From Prochlorococcus sp. AG-363-M17 (GTDB lineage: Bacteria > Cyanobacteriota > Cyanobacteriia > PCC-6307 > Cyanobiaceae), in assembly GCA_003278365.1 (NCBI GenBank), contig QCFS01000010.1, positions 1-49,785 of the forward strand: 49,785 bases of DNA, read 5' to 3'. The notes beneath the pieces are model-generated. The model saw only the letters and a list, made by a program, of their open reading frames with translations, did not search any database and was not told the origin of the DNA. The position numbers were made by a program, and so were the translations under genes. Position 1 is the first letter of the stretch, and each line of letters begins with the position of its first letter. This document shows, in pieces, positions 39,119-47,194 of the stretch.

Positions 39119-39355
39119 ATGGGCTCTAAAGCTTCAAAAACTAACAAGTGCGGCAAGAAAAAAGGATTAATGCTTGCGTATGGGTTGATTCAGTTAGGGA
39201 CAAGAGTGATCTCGGCTTTAGCTTTAACAGCCATTGCCTGTGGTTTTTATTCTTTGAAACAGGAAGCAAAAGTTTTCACAGATTGCGTTGAAGAGGCAAC
39301 AGAAATCGGTAAAACCACTCTTGAAGGTGTTCGCTTTTGCAATGGAGGTAATTAG
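39119..39355 (+). CDS. Small conserved membrane protein
   Basis: A 78-residue protein starting MGSKASKTNKCGKKKG, a basic cytoplasmic N terminus, followed by one or two hydrophobic segments (about residues 17-47, MLAYGLIQLGTRVISALALTAIACGFYSL) and a polar tail with two cysteines (TDCVEEA; VRFCNGG). The ATG at 39119 is preferred to a TTG at 39074, which adds 15 non-basic residues. I recognise the style as a picocyanobacterial family of unknown function. A hairpin pair and terminator follow. Confidence 0.7.
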   Translation: MGSKASKTNKCGKKKGLMLAYGLIQLGTRVISALALTAIACGFYSLKQEAKVFTDCVEEATEIGKTTLEGVRFCNGGN

Positions 39356-39406
39356 AGCCCTTTTACCTAATGACGCCTGTTGGATGGCGAGTTAGACCTG
39401 TAATAG

Positions 39407-39480
39407 GAGTCAGAGCACTCAGGGTCTGAAAATAAGTGCTTGACTCAAAGGGCGGGATCGAAATACCCCGCCCTTCTTAT
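39407..39480 (+). terminator. Tandem hairpins ending in a GC-rich terminator
   Basis: First hairpin: GAGTCAGAGCACT (39407-39419) pairs with AGTGCTTGACTC (39435-39446) with a one-base bulge. Second: AAGGGCGGG (39448-39456) pairs perfectly with CCCGCCCTT (39467-39475), followed by CTTATT. The second stem is a good intrinsic terminator for the small membrane protein gene, though its T run is short. Two tandem stems after a 50-base spacer also fit a small RNA 3' end. Confidence 0.65.
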
Positions 39481-39673
39481 TGGAAATTTGTTGGTTGAAT
39501 TTTCTTGATTCTCTTTTTGTTTTATTCCATCCCTGTCTTAATAGGGGGAATTCTTGGGATAATGGAAAAAGTAATTTTTCATAGCGGTTTACCTAACATT
39601 CACTTATCGCACTGAATGAGGAAGAGAGACCTAATAATTGAAATCCTGCAGCTGATGTGCAGGAAAAAGAAAA

Positions 39674-39744
39674 AGGCGGCACCCAGATTCGAACTGGGGA
39701 TAAAGGATTTGCAATCCTCTGCCTTACCACTTGGCCATGCCGCC
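39674..39744 (-). tRNA. trnC-GCA: tRNA-Cys (anticodon GCA)
   Basis: A 71-base cloverleaf on the minus strand. Acceptor GGCGGCA (39744-39738) pairs with TGCCGCC (39681-39675); the discriminator is T (U73), typical of tRNA-Cys. The anticodon arm AGGAT-TTGCAAA-ATCCT shows GCA, and the T arm has GTTCGAATC. CCA is not encoded. An A-rich plus strand, thus T-rich on this strand, at 39660-39674 follows the 3' end and may terminate it. Confidence 0.97.
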
Positions 39745-39763
39745 ATAGAGGAGGATGAACTCC

Positions 39764-41016
39764 ATGCAGCGGATCGTATCAGTCAAGGGATCAAAGCACT
39801 ATTAGTTGTCTCGAATGGCCATGGAGAAGATTTGATATCACTTCGCATTTTGGAATCCCTGCATCAGCTTCATCCAGAGTTGCCATTAGAAGTTTTACCT
39901 TTGGTGGGTGACGGCAAAACCTTTGCAAAAGCTATTTCTTCAGGCTGGTTAAGGAAGATAGGCCCTACCGCGACTATGCCTAGTGGAGGTTTCAGTAATC
40001 AGAGTTTGAAAGGGCTTTGGGCTGATTTATTGGCTGGATTAATTTTTTTGTTTTTTAGGCAATGGAGCTCTATTCGACTTGCTTCTCAAGAAGGTAGGTC
40101 GATTTTGGCAGTAGGTGATCTTTTGCCGCTTTTCATGGCTTGGGGCAGCGGATCGTTCTTCGGCTTTATTGGAACACCTAAAAGTGATTACACCTGGCGC
40201 AGTTTTGCTAATCAAGCTTTTAGCGATTATTACCATCGCCTTAAAGGTAGTGAATGGGATCCATGGGAATGGATGTTAATGAGCTCTTCTCGTTGCAAAA
40301 TGGTTGCTGTTAGAGACACTTTGACTGCTCGAGGACTTAAGAGGCATGGAGTGCTTGCGAATGCTCCAGGCAATCCAATGATGGATGGCTTACGAAAGGA
40401 AACTTGTCCTCCTTCATTGAATGGTTATCGTCGAATTCTTTTGCTCTGTGGCAGTCGTACTCCAGAAGCTTTAAATAATTTCGTGAGACTGTTGAATTGT
40501 TTAGAAGAATTAGAGACTAATGAACCTATTGCTGTATTAGTAGCACTTGGTTCTTCTCCATCTCCCAATCGGCTTACTGAAACTCTTATCAATAAACATT
40601 ACTTAGCTATCTCCTCTCCATTTTATGACTTGAAGATGCATTCTTGTTGGCAAAAGAATTCACAGTCAGTTTTGTTAGGCCCTGGTCAATTTTTCAGTTG
40701 GGCAGGTTTAGCGGAAGTCGGACTTACTACTGCTGGAACTGCTACTGAACAATTAGTGGGATTAGGTATTCCAGCTATTTCTTATCCAGGACAAGGACCT
40801 CAATTTAAAAAAGGATTTGCTCTTCGTCAGAGTAGAATGTTGGATGGTTCAGTAAGGCCTTTTTTTGATCCTATGACTATTGCGGATCAATTGAAATTAC
40901 TTTTAGAAGATAGTCAACTCCGTCAATCATTGGGATCAAGAGGTGTAAATCGTATGGGGCGCCCAGGAGCCAGTCACCGATTAGCAGAGCTTGTATCGAG
41001 GTTGCTTTTGCGATAG
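39764..41016 (+). CDS. Lipid-A-disaccharide synthase-related protein, apparent frameshift at the 5' end
   Basis: The main frame encodes about 410 residues from ALLVVSNGHGEDL to the end, matching the LpxB-related GT-B glycosyltransferases of cyanobacteria (SNGHGED; PGNPMMDG; TTAGTATEQLVGLGIPAISYPGQGPQF). Read unshifted, the frame runs back through the antisense of tRNA-Cys, and no ATG, GTG or TTG lies between the tRNA and the conserved core. An AGGAGG (39749-39754) sits nine bases before an ATG at 39764 in the +1 frame. One extra A in the AAA at 39793-39795 would join that ATG to the core as MQRIVSVKGSKALLVVSNGHGED. So a one-base deletion, slippage or sequencing error is likely. Function is not established. 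Confidence 0.8.
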
Positions 41017-41083
41017 TTATCTTTTTTAAGTATCTTGAGCTTTATCAAAACTTGATGTTTAGCAAACCAAATCATTCTTACTT

Positions 41084-41353
41084 ATGGCTTCTATTCAGGA
41101 CCATGCATATTTAAAAATATGTGCAAACATTGCCAGTCTTTTAAGTGTTAGTCTTGCATCTGCTCGAAGAAAAGTTGAGCTCATTGCCGCTAAGGAGGGA
41201 GTGACTAGTTCTCAGGGAAGAAAAGAGATTGCAGAACGTCTACTTTTGGAAGCTCGTGCTAGTTCTGAAAAGGAAGGTGATACAGCAGCTGAAAACTTAG
41301 ATAATTTGTTAGAAGCTCTTGCTGAAGATGAGAATTTTATGGTTGAGGATTGA
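41084..41353 (+). CDS. Conserved hypothetical protein
   Basis: An 89-residue helical, acidic protein with no signal peptide. The first half (YLKICANIASLLSVSLASARRKVELIAAKEG) reads as two helices and the second half is rich in Glu and Ala, ending ENFMVED. No motif points to a function. It is 67 bases after the LpxB-related gene and convergent with the RNase D gene (7 bases apart). It is probably a cyanobacterial family of unknown role. Confidence 0.7.
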   Translation: MASIQDHAYLKICANIASLLSVSLASARRKVELIAAKEGVTSSQGRKEIAERLLLEARASSEKEGDTAAENLDNLLEALAEDENFMVED

Positions 41354-41360
41354 AGTTTTT

Positions 41361-42005
41361 TTAATGTTCAAAAATTTGAGAAAATCTCATTTGATCAAGT
41401 GAGGACATCACAGGTATGCATTTGAAGCAACTCTGAGCCAGTTCCCATCGATCTTCTCGTTTAAGCATTGCTTCTAAACGATTTTTAGCAGCAATTAGGA
41501 ATCTTGTATCGTTTGCTGCATATGCAAGCTGGGATTCAGTTAGTTCTTCCACTTTGCCCCAGTCGCTACTTTGTGCATGTTTATCAAGTTCTATCCCTAC
41601 TAGCTCTAAAACAACCTCTTTAAGCCCATGTCTAGGGCTATATGTTCGTGCAAGTTTGCTGGCAACTTTTGTACAAAAAACCGGACTGACTTGAATGCCT
41701 AAAGCGGTTGAAAGAGCAGCTATATCAAATCGAGCAAAATGAAAAACTTTTTCAATGGAGGTTGTTTCCATAAGCTTTTGCAATTTTGGTGCACTTTTTT
41801 GATGTTTTTTAATACGCACACACGCGACGTTGTCATTAGGGTCGCATATTTGTACAAGACATAGACGATCTCTGCCATGAATTAGGCCCATCGCCTCAGT
41901 GTCAATAGCTAGTGTTGATGCTTGAAGAAATCGGTTTTCCCAGGCTGTATCAAGATCTTCATCAAAAACGACAAAATCTGCAGGACTGGGAGAGAAATGT
42001 GTCAT
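41361..42005 (-). CDS. Ribonuclease D-like 3'-5' exonuclease
   Basis: A 214-residue DEDDy exonuclease. Motif I is LAIDTEAMGL (Asp and Glu near residue 36), motif II HFARFDIAALS near 90, and motif III the YAANDTRFL near 163 with Tyr and Asp. It lacks the HRDC domains of E. coli RNase D, so only the catalytic core is present, as in many cyanobacterial proteins. Expected role: trimming 3' ends of tRNAs or other stable RNAs. Confidence 0.92.
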   Translation of the reverse strand: MTHFSPSPADFVVFDEDLDTAWENRFLQASTLAIDTEAMGLIHGRDRLCLVQICDPNDNVACVRIKKHQKSAPKLQKLMETTSIEKVFHFARFDIAALSTALGIQVSPVFCTKVASKLARTYSPRHGLKEVVLELVGIELDKHAQSSDWGKVEELTESQLAYAANDTRFLIAAKNRLEAMLKREDRWELAQSCFKCIPVMSSLDQMRFSQIFEH

Positions 42006-42298
42006 GACTCACCTTAAATCTTTTTTCTTATAGATATAGTTACTACTTTGAAATAAATAGGAAATCAGTCAATAATTAGACTGATAAAAAAAACCAAGTT
42101 GAAATCTTTGGTATTTATCCTTGCCTAAGGACTTCAGTATGGTATGGATCTTGAAACCTTAGGTAAGAATTTTGATATTTGTAGAATTGTCTCAAGTACA
42201 AATAATATAATTAGTTTGGTTGATCATTAGTTTTGTATCTCTATACTTTAATATGATTTCGGAGTTCAACCCTATTCTATTACCTTTTACAGACGGAA
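42006..42298. other. Intergenic region with hairpin
   Basis: A 293-base divergent gap. CTTGCCTAAGG (42120-42130) pairs with CCTTAGGTAAG (42157-42167), 11 pairs including one G-T, with a 26-base loop. A second 7-bp stem (ATCAGTC near 42064 with GACTGAT near 42079) precedes eight A. The arrangement could be regulatory or a small RNA; no coding frame was found. Confidence 0.4.
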
Positions 42299-42853
42299 AT
42301 GCCTAAAGTTCTTTCCTCTACTCTTCTTCTGACTGTTCTCTTAGCAATAGGTCTGTTCTTTTTTCTGCGAGCTGCAAGTAAAGATCGTACAACTGTTGTG
42401 GATATTTTTTCACCAAGACCTCCCATTGAAGTTTTAGATGGAATAACTTTGTGGTTGGAAGAGAGGGGATGGATGCGAGATGGAGGTGACTTAGATAAGA
42501 GATTGTTGTCTTTTCGAGGTTCAGTTTCTTCGAGTAGGGCTTTGGCAGTTTTGTTATCTTTTTATGCCACTATTGGAGCAGCTTGTATAGGTTTAGTTTT
42601 TGTCCAGCTGTATCCCATGATGGGCTGGTGGCCATTATTGTTGGCTTGTTTAGGCCCAATAGCAGGCTTTTTTTATCAGAAAAAAGCAAATAGAACTGAG
42701 ATTGTGGAATTACGTTTAGTAAGTCCTGCTGAAAGCAATAAGAGTGCTTTAAGGGTTCGTGCACATAGAGATGAATTAATTGCTATGGAATTAGAGCTTG
42801 CTAAGAGTCTCGATCTTGCAAGTGATGGCGCACTTTTATCATCTCCTGTTTGA
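42299..42853 (+). CDS. Cofactor assembly of complex C subunit B-like (CCB1 type)
   Basis: A 184-residue membrane protein. An N-terminal helix (about residues 5-25) ends in FFLRAASKDRT, and two more helices follow near 82-125. The opening pattern STLLLTVLLAIGLFFFLRA..KDRT matches the CCB1 family that attaches the extra heme c_i to cytochrome b6 in the b6f complex; I recognise it by pattern, not by search. It shares a TTGA overlap region with the next gene, suggesting cotranscription. Confidence 0.65.
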   Translation: MPKVLSSTLLLTVLLAIGLFFFLRAASKDRTTVVDIFSPRPPIEVLDGITLWLEERGWMRDGGDLDKRLLSFRGSVSSSRALAVLLSFYATIGAACIGLVFVQLYPMMGWWPLLLACLGPIAGFFYQKKANRTEIVELRLVSPAESNKSALRVRAHRDELIAMELELAKSLDLASDGALLSSPV

Positions 42854-42876
42854 TTACTTTTAAAAATTTATCATCA

Positions 42877-43635
42877 ATGAGATTGACTAATGTGTTGAGA
42901 CTTTTTTTATTTTTACCTTTGCTATTTGTAGTTTCTAGGACTATTGCTCAAGAATTAACTAATGAAAACTCTGATTCCTTAATTGGTCCACATGTGCAAT
43001 TACGCAGTACTTGGAAAGGTAACATTAAGGCCTCAAAGACTTTGTCAATCCTTCTTTTGGCCGGTCATGCTGACTCGCAGGGCATTAGTGGCTCTGGTAC
43101 TGCGGGAGAGGCAGTGGGTTTATTGGGTGCAGAACCAATGGATCCCTTAATAACGGATGAGTTGTATTGGAACCTTAAGGTATGTAAGGAGGTAGCTAGA
43201 TTGGGTAAGATTAATGGACTGAATATTACTTTTTATGATCCTGGAGTACGAAAAATTATTGATGAAAAAGATCCAAAAACAAATTGGACAAATGGCTTTT
43301 ACCATGCAATGAATGGTGGTTACTCCCTTGAAATACATTTTGATGCTTATGGTGAATATGGATATGGCCCTGGATTAATTCCAGCACTAACTCTTAATTT
43401 GAATACGATAGATGAAAGTCTTGCAAGGAACTTTGGTCGATATCCTATTCTTTTTCGAGGTGGCCTTGGTTCTCCTAGGAGACAAATTAGAATCTTAGAA
43501 ATTGGTAAGCTAGAAGGAAAATTAGAGCAAAAACTTAGAGACAAAAGAACTAGTGATTCAACAATTAACTTAATTTCCTTGCGAATAGTAAATTCTATTC
43601 TAGAAGGAGTAGGTAGTGAAACTATCTCTAATTGA
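42877..43635 (+). CDS. Exported protein with N-acetylmuramoyl-L-alanine amidase-like site
   Basis: A 252-residue protein from ATG 42877 with a signal peptide ([19 protein letters not shown], likely cut near residue 24). Four residues fall in the order of Amidase_3 zinc and catalytic sites: H64 in [12 protein letters not shown]78 in GTAGEAVG, H154 in LEIHFDAYG and E208 in RILEIG. Overall identity to known amidases is low, so this is an inferred relation. A TTG start at 42850 overlapping the previous stop is an alternative. It overlaps the end of hemF by 8 bases. Confidence 0.6.
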   Translation: MRLTNVLRLFLFLPLLFVVSRTIAQELTNENSDSLIGPHVQLRSTWKGNIKASKTLSILLLAGHADSQGISGSGTAGEAVGLLGAEPMDPLITDELYWNLKVCKEVARLGKINGLNITFYDPGVRKIIDEKDPKTNWTNGFYHAMNGGYSLEIHFDAYGEYGYGPGLIPALTLNLNTIDESLARNFGRYPILFRGGLGSPRRQIRILEIGKLEGKLEQKLRDKRTSDSTINLISLRIVNSILEGVGSETISN

Positions 43636-44653
43636 TTGCCTGATGCTTTTCACATATTTTTTCAAGATTGCTATCATTTAACCAGTCTTGAGGCTTAGTA
43701 AAAAGGTCTGTTAAAAGTTCTTCTCTAGATCCTTTTGGAGCTTGGTAACCATATTCCCATCGGGCAAGGGGAGGAAGCGACATTAGGATTGACTCCGTTC
43801 GACCATTTGTTTGAAGTCCAAAAATAGTTCCTCTATCCCAAACGAGATTGAACTCTACATATCTTCCTCTTCTATACAATTGAAAATGACGTTCATTATC
43901 ACTATATTTTGAATCTTTTCTCTTTTTCACAATTGGTTCATAGGAAGGAAGGAATGCTTTCCCACATGCTTTGGCTAGGCTAAATAATTCCTCCCAGCTT
44001 AGTTTTTTTTCTCCTATTTCTTTTGAGATTTTCTCTGCATTACCACCTGTATTCTGACCTTTATATAATTTACCCGAACCATCCTGATAGTCATAGAAAA
44101 TTCCTCCTATACCTCTAGATTCTTTTCGATGCTTTAAATAGAAATATTCATCACACCAAGGTTTAAAGACTTTGTGAAAATCAGAATTGATTGAATCACA
44201 TGCTTCCTTATGGGTTTGATGGAAATGTTGAGCATCTTGTAAGTATGGATAGAAAGGTGTTAGATCTGCTCCTCCTCCAAACCACCAAACTGGACCTGCT
44301 TCAAAATAACGATAATTCAAATGAACTGTTGGAATATATGGATTTCTTGGATGAAGAACCATGGATGTGCCAGTAGCAAACCAAGGGTGCCCTTTTGCTT
44401 CAGGTCTTTGATTCAATATTGATGGAGGCAATTCTGCGCCATGTACTTCTGAAAAGTTCACCCCTCCTTGTTCTAAAACAGTTCCCTCTTGCAGTACTCT
44501 TGAGCGCCCTCCGCCTCCTTCTGGGCGATCCCAAGACTCTTCTTGGAACTTACCAGCCCCATCAATAGTTTCTAGGCCTGAGCAGATCTCATCTTGAAGA
44601 CCTAATAGGAGTTTGCGGGCTTTTTCACGCGAGTCCTTTGGAGGTAATTGCAA
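43628..44653 (-). CDS. hemF: Oxygen-dependent coproporphyrinogen III oxidase
   Basis: A 341-residue homodimeric enzyme making protoporphyrinogen IX for heme and chlorophyll with molecular oxygen. Signatures are the [12 protein letters not shown] near residue 120, [14 protein letters not shown]-like [13 protein letters not shown] near 170, [27 protein letters not shown] near 275 in parts, and the ending WL. Length matches cyanobacterial HemF. It is near ho1, though not in the same operon. It is convergent with the amidase-like gene, overlapping it by 8 bases. Confidence 0.97.
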   Translation of the reverse strand: MQLPPKDSREKARKLLLGLQDEICSGLETIDGAGKFQEESWDRPEGGGGRSRVLQEGTVLEQGGVNFSEVHGAELPPSILNQRPEAKGHPWFATGTSMVLHPRNPYIPTVHLNYRYFEAGPVWWFGGGADLTPFYPYLQDAQHFHQTHKEACDSINSDFHKVFKPWCDEYFYLKHRKESRGIGGIFYDYQDGSGKLYKGQNTGGNAEKISKEIGEKKLSWEELFSLAKACGKAFLPSYEPIVKKRKDSKYSDNERHFQLYRRGRYVEFNLVWDRGTIFGLQTNGRTESILMSLPPLARWEYGYQAPKGSREELLTDLFTKPQDWLNDSNLEKICEKHQAIN

Positions 44654-44836
44654 TTGATGAGGTACCAGCGTTGACGACGTTCTAACAATAGAGCTTAAAG
44701 ATACTCAAAATGCCTTTAGAGAAAGAGAAGAAATATCTTTAAGAAAATTTTTTTAAAAAAGTTTTGATCATTTGCTATTTAGTTGGATCCTTCCATTGCA
44801 GCATTATTATCAAATACTTATATATATCAATAAGTA

Positions 44837-45913
44837 ATGAGTTTTGCTGATCAAGTCCATCAAACTCTTGAGCAGGTCAAGGATTCAGGTAGTGGACGCT
44901 CATTAATTGAGCTTGGTTGGATTGATCAGATTCGGATTGTTCCTCCTAGGGCTATTTTACGTTTGAATATTCCAAAATTTGCCATTAGCCAAAGAGATCG
45001 AATTGCTCAAGAGATTAGAGATTTACTTCATCAATTCGATGAGATAACTGATATCCAGATGGAGCTTGCAGACAACCAAGCAGCACAACCTATTGGTCAA
45101 GCAGGGCATGGGGAAGCACCTTCACTTCAATCTATAAAAGGCGTCAACAAAATTATTGCTGTTAGTAGTGGCAAGGGAGGAGTAGGGAAAAGTACGGTTG
45201 CAGTTAATTTGGCTTGTGCTTTGGGTAAGCAGGGATTAAATGTTGGCCTTTTAGATGCTGATATTTATGGGCCTAATACACCCACAATGCTTGGTGTAGG
45301 AAATCAAACTCCTCAGGTTTCTGGCACAGGGTCTGAACAGACTATTGCTCCAATAAAAATTGCTGGAATTTCTATGGTTTCAATGGGGCTTTTGATAGAA
45401 GAGAATCAGCCTGTTATCTGGCGGGGACCAATGCTAAATGGGATTATTCGGCAGTTTCTTTATCAAGTTAGTTGGGGTGAATTGGATGTCTTAATTGTTG
45501 ACCTTCCACCTGGAACTGGGGATGCACAATTGTCATTGGCCCAGTCTGTTCCAATGGCAGGGGTGGTTATTGTTACTACACCGCAGAAAGTTTCTCTGCA
45601 GGATTCACGAAGAGGACTTGCAATGTTTGTCCAGATGGGGGTCCCCATTCTTGGAATTGTGGAAAACATGAGTAAGTTCGTCCCTCCGGATCATCCGGAA
45701 AAAGCATATGAACTTTTTGGGTCGGGAGGAGGAGCCCAATTATCTAATGAAAATAATGTTCCACTTTTAGCTCAAATTCCTCTTGAAATGCCTGTTCAAG
45801 AAGGAGGAAATGCAGGAAATCCAATAGTTATAAGTCAACCCAATTCAATTAGTGCAGATGCTTTTCTTAGGTTGGCAAAACTTGTTATTGAACAGTCGGC
45901 ACAGAAGTCATAA
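44837..45913 (+). CDS. mrp: Mrp/NBP35 family iron-sulfur carrier ATPase
   Basis: A 358-residue protein: an N-terminal MIP18-like domain (about 1-85), then a P-loop ATPase with deviant Walker A GKGGVGKST at 112-120 and VDLPPGTGD near 215. Homologues carry and deliver Fe-S clusters. The usual CPxC cluster-binding pair is replaced after ENMSKFV by PPDHPEK, as in other cyanobacterial Mrp proteins. It heads a tight plus-strand set with rodA (3 bases) and the kinase-like gene (4-base overlap). Confidence 0.93.
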   Translation: MSFADQVHQTLEQVKDSGSGRSLIELGWIDQIRIVPPRAILRLNIPKFAISQRDRIAQEIRDLLHQFDEITDIQMELADNQAAQPIGQAGHGEAPSLQSIKGVNKIIAVSSGKGGVGKSTVAVNLACALGKQGLNVGLLDADIYGPNTPTMLGVGNQTPQVSGTGSEQTIAPIKIAGISMVSMGLLIEENQPVIWRGPMLNGIIRQFLYQVSWGELDVLIVDLPPGTGDAQLSLAQSVPMAGVVIVTTPQKVSLQDSRRGLAMFVQMGVPILGIVENMSKFVPPDHPEKAYELFGSGGGAQLSNENNVPLLAQIPLEMPVQEGGNAGNPIVISQPNSISADAFLRLAKLVIEQSAQKS

Positions 45914-45916
45914 AGC

Positions 45917-47194
45917 ATGGCGAGTTTGTTTTCTAGAAGGTCTAAGGCAAATGCTTTCCGGCCAGTTGCGAAAGGTAGTCAAAAAATTAACCCTAATTTG
46001 GTTTTATGGTTAGTCCCTTTTTTCCTGGTCTTTCTTTCTGGCTTATTGATTGCGAGCACTCAGCGTAATTCCAGTTTGGCTGATTGGTATCAACATTGGA
46101 TTACTGCAGGGATTGGAATGTTATTTGCTTTGGGATTAGCTAAATTATCTGTTGAGCGTTTGAAGCCTTTATTATTACCTATCTATTTGATAACAGTTCT
46201 AAGCCTTTTTGCAGTCAGATGGATAGGTGTTTCTGCGTTAGGTTCGCAACGCTGGTTAAATATTGGGGGGCTAAATTTTCAACCTTCAGAATTAGCTAAG
46301 CTTTCCGCTATCCTTTTATTAGCGGCTGTATTAGAACGTTATCCTATTCGAAGACCTATTGATTTATTAAGGCCATTAGGTGTAATTGCTTTGCCTTGGG
46401 CACTTGTTTTCTTTCAACCTGATTTAGGAACTTCACTAGTATTTGGGGCGTTGTTAATAACAATGCTTTATTGGTCTGGAATGCCTCTTGAATGGGTAAC
46501 ACTTATTTTTTCTGGATTAATTACAGCTAGCTTGTCAGGATTAGCACCTGGCCTACTTATCATTTGGATACCATTCATAGGTTTTGTTGCATATCGCTCA
46601 TTACCTTTGCGATGGAGATCTGCTTTGTTCACGCTTATTTTCCAAGTAATGATAGCGTTGTCCACACCTTGGATTTGGATGAATGGATTGAAGGCCTACC
46701 AAAGAGATAGGTTGGTTCTTTTTTTAGATCCATCTAAGGATCCCCTAGGAGGTGGTTATCATTTACTTCAAAGTACGGTTGGGATTGGTTCAGGAGGCTT
46801 ATTTGGTGCAGGGTTATTACAGGGCCAATTAACGAAGTTGAGATTTATTCCTGAACAACATACTGATTTTATTTTTAGCGCTGTTGGAGAAGAAACTGGC
46901 TTTGTGGGCTCATTATTAGTTGTTTTCGCCTTTGCAATATTTATTTTTCAACTTTTAAAAGTTGCTAGAAAAGCTCGCACTGATTTTGAGTCTTTAGTAG
47001 TTGTTGGTATAGGGACAATGTTGATGTTTCAAGTTGTAGTAAATATCTTTATGACTATTGGGCTTGGTCCTGTGACTGGTATTCCGCTCCCATTTATGAG
47101 TTATGGAAGATCAGCTTTGATGGTCAACTTTGTAGCGCTTGGGCTATGCATCTCAGTCGCTCGCCGAGCTTCATATGTTCCTGAAAAATTGTGA
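45917..47194 (+). CDS. rodA: Rod shape-determining protein RodA (SEDS family)
   Basis: A 425-residue integral membrane protein with about ten transmembrane helices and the SEDS signatures FQPSELAKLSAILLLAAVLE near residue 115 in parts, FQPDLGTSLVFGALL near 170, and the C-terminal GLGPVTGIPLPFMSYG near 385. RodA polymerises glycan strands with a class B PBP to build the cell wall. It starts three bases after mrp, and its TGA overlaps the GTG of the next gene. Confidence 0.95.
   Translation: MASLFSRRSKANAFRPVAKGSQKINPNLVLWLVPFFLVFLSGLLIASTQRNSSLADWYQHWITAGIGMLFALGLAKLSVERLKPLLLPIYLITVLSLFAVRWIGVSALGSQRWLNIGGLNFQPSELAKLSAILLLAAVLERYPIRRPIDLLRPLGVIALPWALVFFQPDLGTSLVFGALLITMLYWSGMPLEWVTLIFSGLITASLSGLAPGLLIIWIPFIGFVAYRSLPLRWRSALFTLIFQVMIALSTPWIWMNGLKAYQRDRLVLFLDPSKDPLGGGYHLLQSTVGIGSGGLFGAGLLQGQLTKLRFIPEQHTDFIFSAVGEETGFVGSLLVVFAFAIFIFQLLKVARKARTDFESLVVVGIGTMLMFQVVVNIFMTIGLGPVTGIPLPFMSYGRSALMVNFVALGLCISVARRASYVPEKL

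Noticed and set aside
39616-39763. N terminus of the LpxB-related frame read through tRNA-Cys
   Set aside because: The residues KAAPRFELG...LPLGHAA are the classic translation of tRNA-Cys antisense and not a real domain.
44837-45913. Missing CPxC in Mrp as a loss of function
   Set aside because: Cyanobacterial Mrp proteins commonly lack this pair, so it is not peculiar to this window.
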